Source: Oscillospiraceae bacterium (GTDB lineage Bacteria > Bacillota > Clostridia > Oscillospirales > JAAYXM01). From it: DNA of 45,896 nt. Made by a program: the position numbers and the translations under genes. The DNA is taken from the NCBI GenBank assembly GCA_017435965.1, contig JAFSEA010000075.1, positions 1-45,896 on the forward strand, given 5' to 3'. Under the pieces are notes generated by a model that saw only the letters and a program-made list of their open reading frames with translations, did not search any database and had not been told where the DNA came from. This document shows positions 35,601 to 41,752 of the stretch, in pieces. The first letter of the stretch is position 1, and each line of letters opens with the position of its first letter.

Positions 35601-38447
35601 GGTCATATTTGCTTTTGTTGCCGCCGCAATATCGGATTTTGTGGTTACTTTATTGTTTTCAGTATCTACAACAAGAAGATTTTCATCGAAAACACATTCA
35701 ACATCGAATACATCAGAGGGAATCTCAACTCCGTTTGAGAGATACGCTTTCACCTCAAAGTCAACTGTTTCGCCCATGCCGAGCTTTGTTTCCGAAGCAC
35801 TTACGATGACTTTGTTTATAAAGGAAATTCCATCGAAGGTGATGCTGTTTATCTTTCCGTCATAACCTGTGCTTGCCTGATTCTTTCCCGACACCTTCAT
35901 TATGATGAGGTATTCCCCGGGTTCTGAGAAGAACACATCGGAAGCTGTGATATTTGCTGTCTGAGGTGAACGACTGTACATATCGGCAGAGAAAACATTA
36001 TATGCGCCGAACATAAAGCCTTCGGGGTTTGCGCCGACTTCTTCGCTGTAAGGAATTGCATAGAAATCCACGATGCCTGATGTCTTTGCTGTCTCGGCAT
36101 TCACCGTCACCTGATATCTGCCCTTTGCCGGAACAGATATTTTTGCCGTTCTGTATTCTCCAACGGAAGTTTCTGAAAAAGCACCGTTGATATCGGTAGT
36201 AAAGAGTTCTCCTGAAAGAGATTTGAGGGTATCCGATACGATAAGCATAAAGGCATCACTTTCAAGAGTCTTTCCTCTGAAATCAATCTTTATCTTCACA
36301 GAAGCTTCGCCGCAGACATTTCCCGCAACGAAAGCATCACCGTTTACGGTTACATACTCTTCGCCATCAAGAATTTCATAGCTTATTTTTGCACCTGCAG
36401 GAACAACTTCATCGCCGTTTCCGAGCTTTACAAGCGGAACAAAACGGAATACATCTCCCTTATATGCTTCTGTCTCTCCACGGATGGAAAGTGAAGCTAT
36501 TCCATAGTCACTTCCCACCTCAATAGTATCACGGTCAAAGATTACATTGCCTTCGTGGATAACGGCAGTTTCAACCACGGCAGTTCCTTCGCCGATTGCA
36601 GTAAAAGTCTTGCCGTCATTCTCAACCTTGAGGACATCGCCACCCTCGACCACTTCGTAATTTACAAGTGCAATATCCGACATATCGGAGATGATATCTC
36701 CTGTGTTTTTCTTACCCTTTGTGGAAATGATTTCGGTCTGCTCTCCGTTTCCGAGCTTTTTGAAAGCAAACTCCGTGTCAACACTTTCAAAATACGTTCC
36801 GTCAAAGGTAAGACTCTTCATTGCAATAAACTCGGTGGAGCTCATAACTATTGTTCCGGCGCTGTTATAAGGCGGAGTTTCGCCATCATCCACAACGCCT
36901 GCACCTACCGTGCGAAAAACAACAAGATGCTCACCGTTTTCTGCATCAGGAAGTGTGACAGAGCCAAAGTCTATGGAGGATGCCGCGCTGCCATAGAAAT
37001 CACGCTCACCGACTTTTATAACGCCCTCTGTGATATTATCTTTGAAGGCTTCGGTTATTTCTTCTTTTGTTGTGTACTTTTCTGCATCAAGAATATAGAT
37101 TGCCCATATGCAACCTTTTCTGTTTTCGGAAGGCTTGCCGACAGAAACATTATAGGTTCCTCCGGGAAGACCTTTTACCTTGATTGCAAGCCAATCGCCG
37201 AAGTTCTTGTCTCCGTCAAAGTACATTCCGTTATTATCCGTAACCGAGCAGGATGCGGAATTAAGAGTTTCGGCAAAAATTTTCCAGGTTCTCTTGTATG
37301 TACCGCTTTCCTTATCATAATAATTTGTGAGAGTGAGAGGATTTACGTTTTTTCCGTTTGAATCCGCAAACTCAAAGTCTGTTCCTGATTTTTCGTTTGA
37401 AATTATGGGCTTTGCAATAAATTCAAATGTGGGAGCTTCGCCGCTTCTTATGGTTTCGTTTGCTTTTACGGTTATTTTTACCGGCTCCGAGGTTTTGCTT
37501 CCGCCAAGATTCGTTTCAAGGTGACCTGTGATCTTAATTTTTGCATTTCCCTCTCTGACAGCATAGACATTGCCGTCATTTGCAAGAATTACCGAACCGT
37601 CATTTTCAACTATCTCGATTTTCTCTATAACCTTTCCGCCTGCACACTCAGAGCCGGAAACGCCTATCCAGAAAATTTCAGGTGAAACCTTATCGCCTGC
37701 GGTGACAACCATGTCTTTTGCAGTTATTCTATCAAGCTCTTCTATTGCCTCAAAATCAAAGCCTGTAAAGGACAAAAATGCATAAGACGAGCTTGAAGGA
37801 GTTTCTTCACCTTCATCCACAACACCTTTGCGTTCTCCACGGAGGACAAGGATATATTCACCCTCATCCTTTGCAAGTGTGACCTCACCAAAGTCTATTG
37901 AAGAAGCGGTGCAAGCATAGACATCAGCTTCACCGACCTTTGTCATTCCGTCGGCAGAGCCTGCTTTTATTGCCGTGGTAACTGCATCCGCATCTGCAAA
38001 CTTATCTGCATCAAGAATATAGAGACCATATACACAGCCCTTTTTCTGGGCAGCATATCTGTTCATTATAACGTTGTATTTACCGCGATTGAGTCCACGG
38101 ACTTTAAAGCCTATCCAACCGCCCATACTTCCGCCATCGAAGTATGTTCCGTATACGTTGCTCATTTCCGCATAGCTTCCGAGACTGTCACCGAAATATT
38201 TCCAGTCACGGAAATAGGTGGGATAAGCATCCGACTGTCCTTTATCAAAATATTCCGTCACGGTTCTCGGGTCAATGGCAGTTTTCTCAGCCACTCCCTT
38301 TTCGCAACGATTTATCATTCTCGGGAAAAAGTCAAAAGATGTTGTGGCAGATTCTGCCGCAAAAACATTTATTTGCGGCAACATTCCCGCAACGAGAACG
38401 ATAGCAAGAAGCAATGATAAACTTCTCTTGCAAACTCCCTTTTTCAT
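29694..38447 (-). CDS. Giant SLH-anchored heparinase II/III-type polysaccharide lyase (second copy)
   Basis: A 2917-residue exported protein. The signal peptide (about 1-31) ends N-V-F-A-A. Two related domains (about 45-250, 345-555), a third variant (about 750-870) and a fourth (about 1072-1255) are separated by Big_2-type modules. They resemble the secreted protein encoded at 38719-39927. A heparinase II/III-like region (about 1449-2330) has C-R-Y-C and C-P-G-C before F-P-S-N-D-F and the signature F-H-G-H-P-G-L-L-N-L (about 2114) with A-P-D-L-G-Y-P. A He_PIG domain, a Gly linker and three SLH domains (about 2736-2917) close the protein. The C-terminal half is a clear paralog of the lyase at 17740-25302. 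An insertion of about ten residues (about 2852-2862) in the SLH region is encoded by a palindromic element. The ATG is chosen because GCAGGAGG precedes it. Confidence 0.9.
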   Translation of the reverse strand: MKKGVCKRSLSLLLAIVLVAGMLPQINVFAAESATTSFDFFPRMINRCEKGVAEKTAIDPRTVTEYFDKGQSDAYPTYFRDWKYFGDSLGSYAEMSNVYGTYFDGGSMGGWIGFKVRGLNRGKYNVIMNRYAAQKKGCVYGLYILDADKFADADAVTTAIKAGSADGMTKVGEADVYACTASSIDFGEVTLAKDEGEYILVLRGERKGVVDEGEETPSSSSYAFLSFTGFDFEAIEELDRITAKDMVVTAGDKVSPEIFWIGVSGSECAGGKVIEKIEIVENDGSVILANDGNVYAVREGNAKIKITGHLETNLGGSKTSEPVKITVKANETIRSGEAPTFEFIAKPIISNEKSGTDFEFADSNGKNVNPLTLTNYYDKESGTYKRTWKIFAETLNSASCSVTDNNGMYFDGDKNFGDWLAIKVKGLPGGTYNVSVGKPSENRKGCIWAIYILDAEKYTTKEEITEAFKDNITEGVIKVGERDFYGSAASSIDFGSVTLPDAENGEHLVVFRTVGAGVVDDGETPPYNSAGTIVMSSTEFIAMKSLTFDGTYFESVDTEFAFKKLGNGEQTEIISTKGKKNTGDIISDMSDIALVNYEVVEGGDVLKVENDGKTFTAIGEGTAVVETAVIHEGNVIFDRDTIEVGSDYGIASLSIRGETEAYKGDVFRFVPLVKLGNGDEVVPAGAKISYEILDGEEYVTVNGDAFVAGNVCGEASVKIKIDFRGKTLESDAFMLIVSDTLKSLSGELFTTDINGAFSETSVGEYRTAKISVPAKGRYQVTVNAETAKTSGIVDFYAIPYSEEVGANPEGFMFGAYNVFSADMYSRSPQTANITASDVFFSEPGEYLIIMKVSGKNQASTGYDGKINSITFDGISFINKVIVSASETKLGMGETVDFEVKAYLSNGVEIPSDVFDVECVFDENLLVVDTENNKVTTKSDIAAATKANMTVKVSYKDYVAEEIISFSIDKNYGANPEKKALLYGETSIPMGSKISLTPAIELSNRTLVQASADDMVYEIVSNDAGAIAFDTDNVTLKAVSLGNATIKAQVTFRGNVYESEEVVISVVENASIKDLEINFTKGGHIGDGFETLDSAVTYTQNRDWIFYEIVGNDKTQKLKMETAQAQLNFDPDEEDKYLALKVRISGSGTYDVTAFSNKCRSRAGQFDMYIFPATRENMSNIPAKLSEENYVGYMDFYNETTTSNGVPSEIIDVKKGLELTVGEYLMVLELVPRAGSTIKNSRGDVVYPTYIHFTDVNSMANATLSAETSILDVGAETNIITTLYDSNNRVIEKAPDSVVFRTSDANVATVSEDGVVVGVSEGEVEIRANVTYGEITKTAAVSLYVRDASDIRSLTISAPGNLYIYGSDSISVIARMASGKTITIPDKFITWTVSDNDIAEILDGRITGKAAGAVKVSASVSDEYKQGASSVEISLATVDITWDSNATPTLFTVQERENVAVNASKYAWARDMVKSAKAKADTYLENFDVLYDMIVPEGLPRYYHVGNKYDDAKYNCRYCNYDIGANVNIYGWTVNPFAREWKIQCPGCKRMFPSNDFGSFYELGVTESGSWNYEKALQKHHELFVCEDVENGGECTHTPPAETAPKAGSQQWIANDPRDAEWYEYYGYGVKGGYLNNDLYREMDEKLGVSGWGVDDGFGYRQPYVSDPTLPGYHPNYNDDDGDGYARFVSGTREGPVQHTYIAYYLHEGVWLGAGGLPQSSAIIKNAMTALKNAFLYTGEAKYGRAGAILLDKIADMFPDYDWYQWKYFRGDNVRGTIVDAVWITNLTINFTECCDAFLPMYNDSYVIDFLSKNRARYEVDEETGDWKRDENGELIPVNLKDSPGAIRKNAEDGILITEYKATREGKLYANFGPEQETVGKAAIVINRMPETKEMLDWVFNYGEPYNEGDYKGDVTGGDVLNKIIDDVDRDGNGGENAPQYNMVWVKNLANLADELSGYELYPTADLFKNPKYVKMLTGQIRQTLGGYYTPQTGDSGYTASHGMYINLSAMLTAFKHTGDRLLARAIWKYNEESNGGVLENLHGSVFDADAEKLMRDIEKIVEEDGELVLDSDLMAGYGFAALRAGANYNSVSSISAKNTNRDFAIYFGASDFHGHPGLLNLYISAFGLNMAPDLGYPASTGVQPNRYQWVRTTLSHNTVVVDESEQLIKGETGMAYHFDDSGRVKVMDASVDVYAQTDDYRRSLIMVDVNDDVSYGVDFFHVKGGNDHLYSFHSQSDEICDTEGLGDVTVQPTRVLEDGTLVGTYAGADVAYGGDPGGNAPENVYPLGYTWLKNVRTYNAPENDFSVEFKLKDWNHVLSKKSDLRLRMTMVSDEPMNEVTFATGEAPQRGENKNIGELEYVLVRNKGKNLDTTFTTVFEPYEAGNKYIKDITKLQMVRKEGSRPGLSDSFSAVKIEHTSGRVDYVIYSTNTDVEYTVTDVGNPDDVSDDVVIDFCGFAGVLTVERKEDGTPATAYSYLNDGTVLKLRDEEEKENKYPAAYSGRVESFTTELAMENSITITLDDAVNLDLADLSGKYVYIENDGVGNGIYKIEGAEKSGDSIKLDIGNTSIIRNYLVPTDISAGYVYNIAKGQSLRIPMSNVYDNAPVISPINDVSATAGSVITIPFEASSPVDKEIAVLSNGLPRGMSVDSDARKLTWKPSVSQVGENHVALTVSDGTLETTVHFTVTVYGSTSSGTPGGGGGGGGDTSAPTTSDKSETDVGNSGSDIPQTPDWENVRFTDLGNHAWAADSINALAAEGIIKGTSENTYSPGANITRADFALLLVRAFEKESDNTENFADVSESDYFARELAIARNTGLVGGIGDNKFAPRDNIKRCDMMLMIYRVLKDSDTLVGADIIRPQYEDFESVPDYAKEAVSALIGAGLVNGKNNLIAPNDNTTRAEVAVLLQRVLEFVEK
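29862..29890 (-). repeat. Palindromic element inserted in frame in the lyase gene
   Basis: On the coding strand it reads TTGTAGGGGCGGATATCATC then CGCCCACAA and encodes L-V-G-A-D-I-I-R-P-Q. The paralogous lyase lacks this stretch between its corresponding SLH segments. It is the same element as copies A and C at 29532-29689. Confidence 0.8.
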
Positions 38448-38487
38448 AGTAGGTTTCCTCCTGCATTTTTGCTTAACTTGAATAAAA

Positions 38488-38529
38488 AGCGTCATTCCGA
38501 TGTCAGTATTGATTTCTCGGAATGACGCT
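38488..38529 (-). terminator. Terminator of the small-peptide operon
   Basis: On the minus strand AGCGTCATTCCGA and TCGGAATGACGCT form a 13-base stem with a 16-base loop, followed by TTTTTATT (complement of about 38482-38488). It lies 24 bases after the stop of the 50-residue gene and separates it from the giant lyase gene. Confidence 0.8.
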
Positions 38530-38552
38530 CTGTATTTGCTTTTTCTGACTAC

Positions 38553-38705
38553 TTAGTCAATTCTGTAGCTTGTGATGCTCATTCCTCTGTCAGAAGAGTA
38601 TGTTCCCGAGCTTTTAAAGAGACTTGCAAAGCCACCGGAGGTGGTTATGATATCTTTTGTTTCAAGCTTAACTATCTCAAGCTTTGGTTCTGTATAATTC
38701 TTCAT
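38553..38705 (-). CDS. Small 50-residue protein of unknown function
   Basis: The protein begins M-K-N-Y-T-E-P-K-L-E-I-V-K-L-E and continues with T-K-D-I-I-T-T-S-G-G-F, then a Ser/Gly-rich tail of about 25 residues. AAAGGAG (complement of about 38714-38720) lies eight bases before the ATG at 38703-38705; a nearer ATG two codons upstream is badly spaced. The layout, Y-x-x-P-x-L-E-I-V-x-L then D-I-I-T-T-S-G-G, is one I associate with short proteins common in Clostridia beside exported-protein genes, but I cannot name a function. It has no signal peptide or membrane segment. It starts 13 bases after the stop of the secreted 402-residue protein and has its own strong terminator. Confidence 0.75.
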   Translation of the reverse strand: MKNYTEPKLEIVKLETKDIITTSGGFASLFKSSGTYSSDRGMSITSYRID

Positions 38706-38718
38706 TACCATCTCTCCT

Positions 38719-39927
38719 TTACTTCTTCATTGTTACTTCATAAGCTGAGCCTTCGACTGTTTCATCGGAAACCGTGACAGCGAAGGGTCTGAAGTTGATT
38801 TTCTGACCTGAGAAAGAATCAAGGGTTTTCTTTGCAACATAAAGATACTTTCCGGAAAGGCCGAGATCGTCGGAAGTATATGTTGTTGTGGAGCCGTCAC
38901 TATTTGTGAAGCTGATGCTATTATAAACTGTATCGGTAGAAAGCTCTTCGGATTCTCCGCCATCTACTGAAACCTCAAAGCCTGCACCTGCATAGTCAAG
39001 AGAGTCAATTGCGGAAACGAGGTACAAATCGCAGGAATCCGCGTTTGTCTTCTCAAAGAATGCCGCTGTGTTGCCGAAGATATTTGCGTTCTTTGCAGTT
39101 GCTGCAACAGGAGTAAACGAGAGTGCAGCTATGGACAAATATTTCTCGGTTGATGATGAAGTTTCGTTGCCGGCAAGCACGCCTTGTCCTTCATCCTTGA
39201 AAACAAAAATGTGCTCAGTTGATGCATCTCCGCTAAAAGTTACATTTCCGAATTCGGCCTCTGCAAGGCTTGCATTGATGCAATAGTAACCAGCGTCTGT
39301 GGTTTTTGAATATACGCTGTCGTAGAGTTTTTCAGACGCATTACCCGGTCTGCCATAAAAATCTGCATTACCTATCTTTTCCACTCCGTTAAGTGAACTG
39401 TAGTTCGCTATGGCGTTTGTGATTGTCGCAACATCAGCATTTCCATATATTGCATCATCAAGAACATACAATGCAATATTTCTTCCTTTTTGCGGATATG
39501 ATTTGACTTTTATATTATAAGTTCCTGCATCAAATCCCTTTATCTTCATCGCCACCCAACCGGAACCGCTTCCATATCTGAAGTAGAGTCCCTGCGTTGA
39601 ATTCACATCGGCATTTTCCATATCTGTTGTGTTGTCACTTCTCCAATTAGTCCTGAAAAGCTTCCAGTTTCTATAATATTCCGGAGCGTGTTCGGATTCT
39701 CCCACTTCAAGATAATCAAAAAGGAAATTTTTATCATATCCGGAAGGCATAGAACTGCTTCCTGTCCCGGTAAGTTCCGCAACCGTAAACAATCTCGGCG
39801 CAAAAATAAACGTTGTTGTCTCACCAACATCTGCCGCAGATGCAATACCCATTGCAGGAACGATTGAAAAAACAAGGGCAAAAGCAATTATTGCAGACAT
39901 TGCTTTTTTGAAAAATTTCTTTTGCAT
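38719..39927 (-). CDS. Secreted protein with the domain repeated in the giant lyase
   Basis: A 402-residue exported protein. A signal peptide (about 1-32) ends I-A-S-A-A. The body (about 45-275) resembles the N-terminal domains of the 2917-residue lyase: Y-Y-R-N-W-K-L-F near 84, G-L-Y-F-R-Y-G-S-G-S-G-W-V-A-M-K-I-K-G-F-D-A-G-T-Y (in two segments, about 112-137), then A-L-Y-V-L-D-D and a V-F-K-D-E-G-Q-G-V-L segment. A C-terminal beta-rich part (about 285-402) carries G-K-Y-L-Y-V-A-K. No catalytic motif, SLH or sortase signal is visible. A carbohydrate- or surface-binding role is the best guess. GAGGAGG lies before the ATG. It heads a short operon with the 50-residue gene. Confidence 0.75.
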   Translation of the reverse strand: MQKKFFKKAMSAIIAFALVFSIVPAMGIASAADVGETTTFIFAPRLFTVAELTGTGSSSMPSGYDKNFLFDYLEVGESEHAPEYYRNWKLFRTNWRSDNTTDMENADVNSTQGLYFRYGSGSGWVAMKIKGFDAGTYNIKVKSYPQKGRNIALYVLDDAIYGNADVATITNAIANYSSLNGVEKIGNADFYGRPGNASEKLYDSVYSKTTDAGYYCINASLAEAEFGNVTFSGDASTEHIFVFKDEGQGVLAGNETSSSTEKYLSIAALSFTPVAATAKNANIFGNTAAFFEKTNADSCDLYLVSAIDSLDYAGAGFEVSVDGGESEELSTDTVYNSISFTNSDGSTTTYTSDDLGLSGKYLYVAKKTLDSFSGQKINFRPFAVTVSDETVEGSAYEVTMKK

Positions 39928-39975
39928 TTTTAACTCCTCCTCGAAAAATATACTTTTCGCCTGTTATACGCTTCA

Positions 39976-39986
39976 ATTGTACCATA
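39976..39986 (-). promoter_or_regulatory. Possible extended -10 promoter of the secreted-protein gene
   Basis: On the minus strand TATGGTACAAT (TACAAT is the complement of 39976-39981) gives a TG-x extended -10 about 50 bases before the ATG. No good -35 is seen. Confidence 0.45.
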
Positions 39987-40018
39987 ATATTTCCGAAAAA
40001 ACTCGAACTATTGAACTT

Positions 40019-41206
40019 TTATTTCATATCTATCATATACAATTGAGCACAGCCAACTCTGTCGCAATCAGAAGCAAACAGAATTTTATCGCCCGACCAA
40101 CTCCAAGTGGGATGGCAATGGGTATTCTGATAAAGCCATGAGGTGTTGTGTTCGCAAAGCACTTCAAAGGAAGGTGTATCGGTAGATATATCAATAAGCA
40201 CAAGATCGTTTACCGAATCGGCAACAAGGAGAGTGTTATCCCGGTTTGAATGGTAATGATTGCAATAATAAGGAAGTTCAAGGGTGCGAAGGATGTTTCC
40301 TTCCTTATCGGAAAAGCCCACAAGAGGAATGGCATCCTTACCATCGGCATCCACAACCGTTGCCTGAGTTTTATCCGATGTAATTGTGCCATCGTGACCG
40401 GGGCCCCGATTATCAAAAAATACAAGTCCGTCCTGTGTCCAGAACTCGTGACCCACGCTGTCTTCTTCCTTCTGGCGATAAATTGGATATACTTCCTTCG
40501 TTATGGTATTGAGCATCCATATTCTCTGCTGCACACGGTTCCACGGGCCTTCGTGGCAGAAGGTGAGATACTCACTTGTGTCGGGAGCAAACTGAATGTG
40601 ACCTGCCCAGTGAGTGTCATGGAGAAGGATTTCCGCATCAAGACTCTTCATATCAATCATAACTATGCGACTGCTCTTTATGGCAAAGAATCTTTCCGTG
40701 AAGCCGTCGTAGTTTGCATTGGAAAATGTTCTGTCAAACACCGGAGTTTCATACATAACGACGGAGGTATATCTTCCGTCGTGACTTAATGACATTGCAG
40801 ATATCTCAAAGCCCTCCGGAGTTTTATAGATGCGGTCGAAGCTTCCGCTTGCACGGTCAAGACGGTAAAGGTCGCCGTCTGCAACAAAGATAATTGTCAT
40901 ACCGTCACGACTCTGCCCTGTGCCGCAATAACGGATGTTCTTAAAATGAGATGCAAAATCCGTAAGTTGGGTGCGTATTCCGGTCTCCAGATCCATGGCA
41001 AAGAGGTTTATAGATGCCCCCTCATCGTTAAACGGGACATCGGAATGGTGATATATTATTTCCTTATCATCCCCACGGAAGGAGTTTTCCGTAAAGTAGA
41101 AGTGATAATTTTCACCCGACTTTGTGAGCTTTGTTATTTTTCTGCCTGATTTTCTGTCTGTATACGTTTCCATTTCGGAAGGAAACTGTTTTCCTACATC
41201 TGACAT
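40019..41206 (-). CDS. ogl: Oligogalacturonate lyase-like (PL22) beta-propeller protein
   Basis: A 395-residue cytoplasmic protein (no signal peptide) of the oligogalacturonide lyase family PL22. These enzymes cleave unsaturated di- and oligogalacturonides to 5-keto-4-deoxyuronate inside the cell. Family landmarks are present: Y-T-D-R-K-S-G-R-K-I-T-K-L-T near the start, D-T-H-W-A-G-H-I-Q-F (about 198), F-C-H-E-G-P-W-N (about 217), G-H-E-F-W (about 251), N-H-Y-H-S-N-R-D-N-T (about 312) and Q-N-T-H-C-H-P-T-W-S (about 356), which supply the Mn-binding His and Gln residues of the family. Seven-bladed propeller length is normal. AGAGGTT is the ribosome binding site. It lies 22 bases after kdgF, so both are one operon. 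The exact oligouronide cannot be told. Confidence 0.85.
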   Translation of the reverse strand: MSDVGKQFPSEMETYTDRKSGRKITKLTKSGENYHFYFTENSFRGDDKEIIYHHSDVPFNDEGASINLFAMDLETGIRTQLTDFASHFKNIRYCGTGQSRDGMTIIFVADGDLYRLDRASGSFDRIYKTPEGFEISAMSLSHDGRYTSVVMYETPVFDRTFSNANYDGFTERFFAIKSSRIVMIDMKSLDAEILLHDTHWAGHIQFAPDTSEYLTFCHEGPWNRVQQRIWMLNTITKEVYPIYRQKEEDSVGHEFWTQDGLVFFDNRGPGHDGTITSDKTQATVVDADGKDAIPLVGFSDKEGNILRTLELPYYCNHYHSNRDNTLLVADSVNDLVLIDISTDTPSFEVLCEHNTSWLYQNTHCHPTWSWSGDKILFASDCDRVGCAQLYMIDMK

Positions 41207-41228
41207 TAAAGAAACCTCTTTCTGTGTA

Positions 41229-41573
41229 TTATTTCAAGAAATCCTCTCTGTAAGGGCTGAAGGTATCGAGAAGAATGCCCTTTTTGAGGCAGACACATCC
41301 GTGAGGAACACCGGGAGTTTTATAAAGGGTGTCGCCCTTTTTTACAATCTTTTTCTCACCATTGATTGTGAACTCAAATTCCCCTTCAAGGACATTTGTA
41401 AGCTGTGAATGGGGGTGTGAGTGCATAGCACCGATACTTCCCTCTTCAAAATGCACCTCAACCTGCATAAGAGCATCACCGTAAGCAAGAATTTTTCTTT
41501 TAACTCCACCGCCCTGGTCTTCAAACTCGCACATATCAGAAAAAACGAAGGGAACATTAGCTCTGTTTATCAT
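41229..41573 (-). CDS. kdgF: KdgF-like cupin, unsaturated uronate processing
   Basis: A 114-residue single-domain cupin. KdgF converts the 4,5-unsaturated monouronates released by pectin or alginate lyases to the linear keto form. Metal-binding motifs are seen: H-S-H-P-H-S-Q (about 50-56) with the later H-G-C-V (about 92), plus G-E-F-E-F-T-I-N-G-E and the family's ending D-T-F-S-P-Y-R-E-D-F. Length is normal. The ATG at 41571-41573 is chosen because GAAAGG is too close to the in-frame GTG three codons earlier. It is the first gene of the kdgF-ogl operon and divergent from the TIM-barrel gene at 41753. Confidence 0.88.
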   Translation of the reverse strand: MINRANVPFVFSDMCEFEDQGGGVKRKILAYGDALMQVEVHFEEGSIGAMHSHPHSQLTNVLEGEFEFTINGEKKIVKKGDTLYKTPGVPHGCVCLKKGILLDTFSPYREDFLK

Positions 41574-41648
41574 AATAAACACTACCTTTCAGAAGTTATT
41601 GTTTTGATTTACATAGTCATAATATCATAATCCCGCTTCATTTTCTAT

Positions 41649-41686
41649 AACAATCGGTCTTTTTCCGGAAATCCCGTCCGATTGTT
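41649..41686. promoter_or_regulatory. Palindromic operator candidate between kdgF and the TIM-barrel gene
   Basis: AACAATCGG (41649-41657) and CCGATTGTT (41678-41686) are a perfect 9-base inverted repeat 20 bases apart, in the divergent control region. AACAATCG occurs again at 44154-44161 upstream of the AraC-type gene at 43169-44068. The regulator is the natural candidate to bind both. Confidence 0.5.
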
Positions 41687-41707
41687 CGAGAAATTTCTAA
41701 GATACCG

Positions 41708-41716
41708 TGATATAAT
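41708..41716 (+). promoter_or_regulatory. Extended -10 promoter of the TIM-barrel gene
   Basis: TGA-TATAAT (TATAAT 41711-41716) lies 36 bases before the ATG at 41753. There is no good -35, and the operator palindrome ends 24 bases before the -10, which fits an activator-dependent promoter. Confidence 0.6.
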
Positions 41717-41752
41717 GAAAACGACACATTCCCTCAAAGGAGGAAAAATGAC

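Noticed and set aside
36555..37361. A 268-codon open frame on the plus strand
   Set aside because: Antisense to the lyase N-terminal repeats, same odd composition, no initiation signals.
38488..38529. GTCATTCCGA...TCGGAATGAC considered as a dispersed REP-like element
   Set aside because: No second copy was seen in the window and its position with a T-run fits an ordinary terminator.
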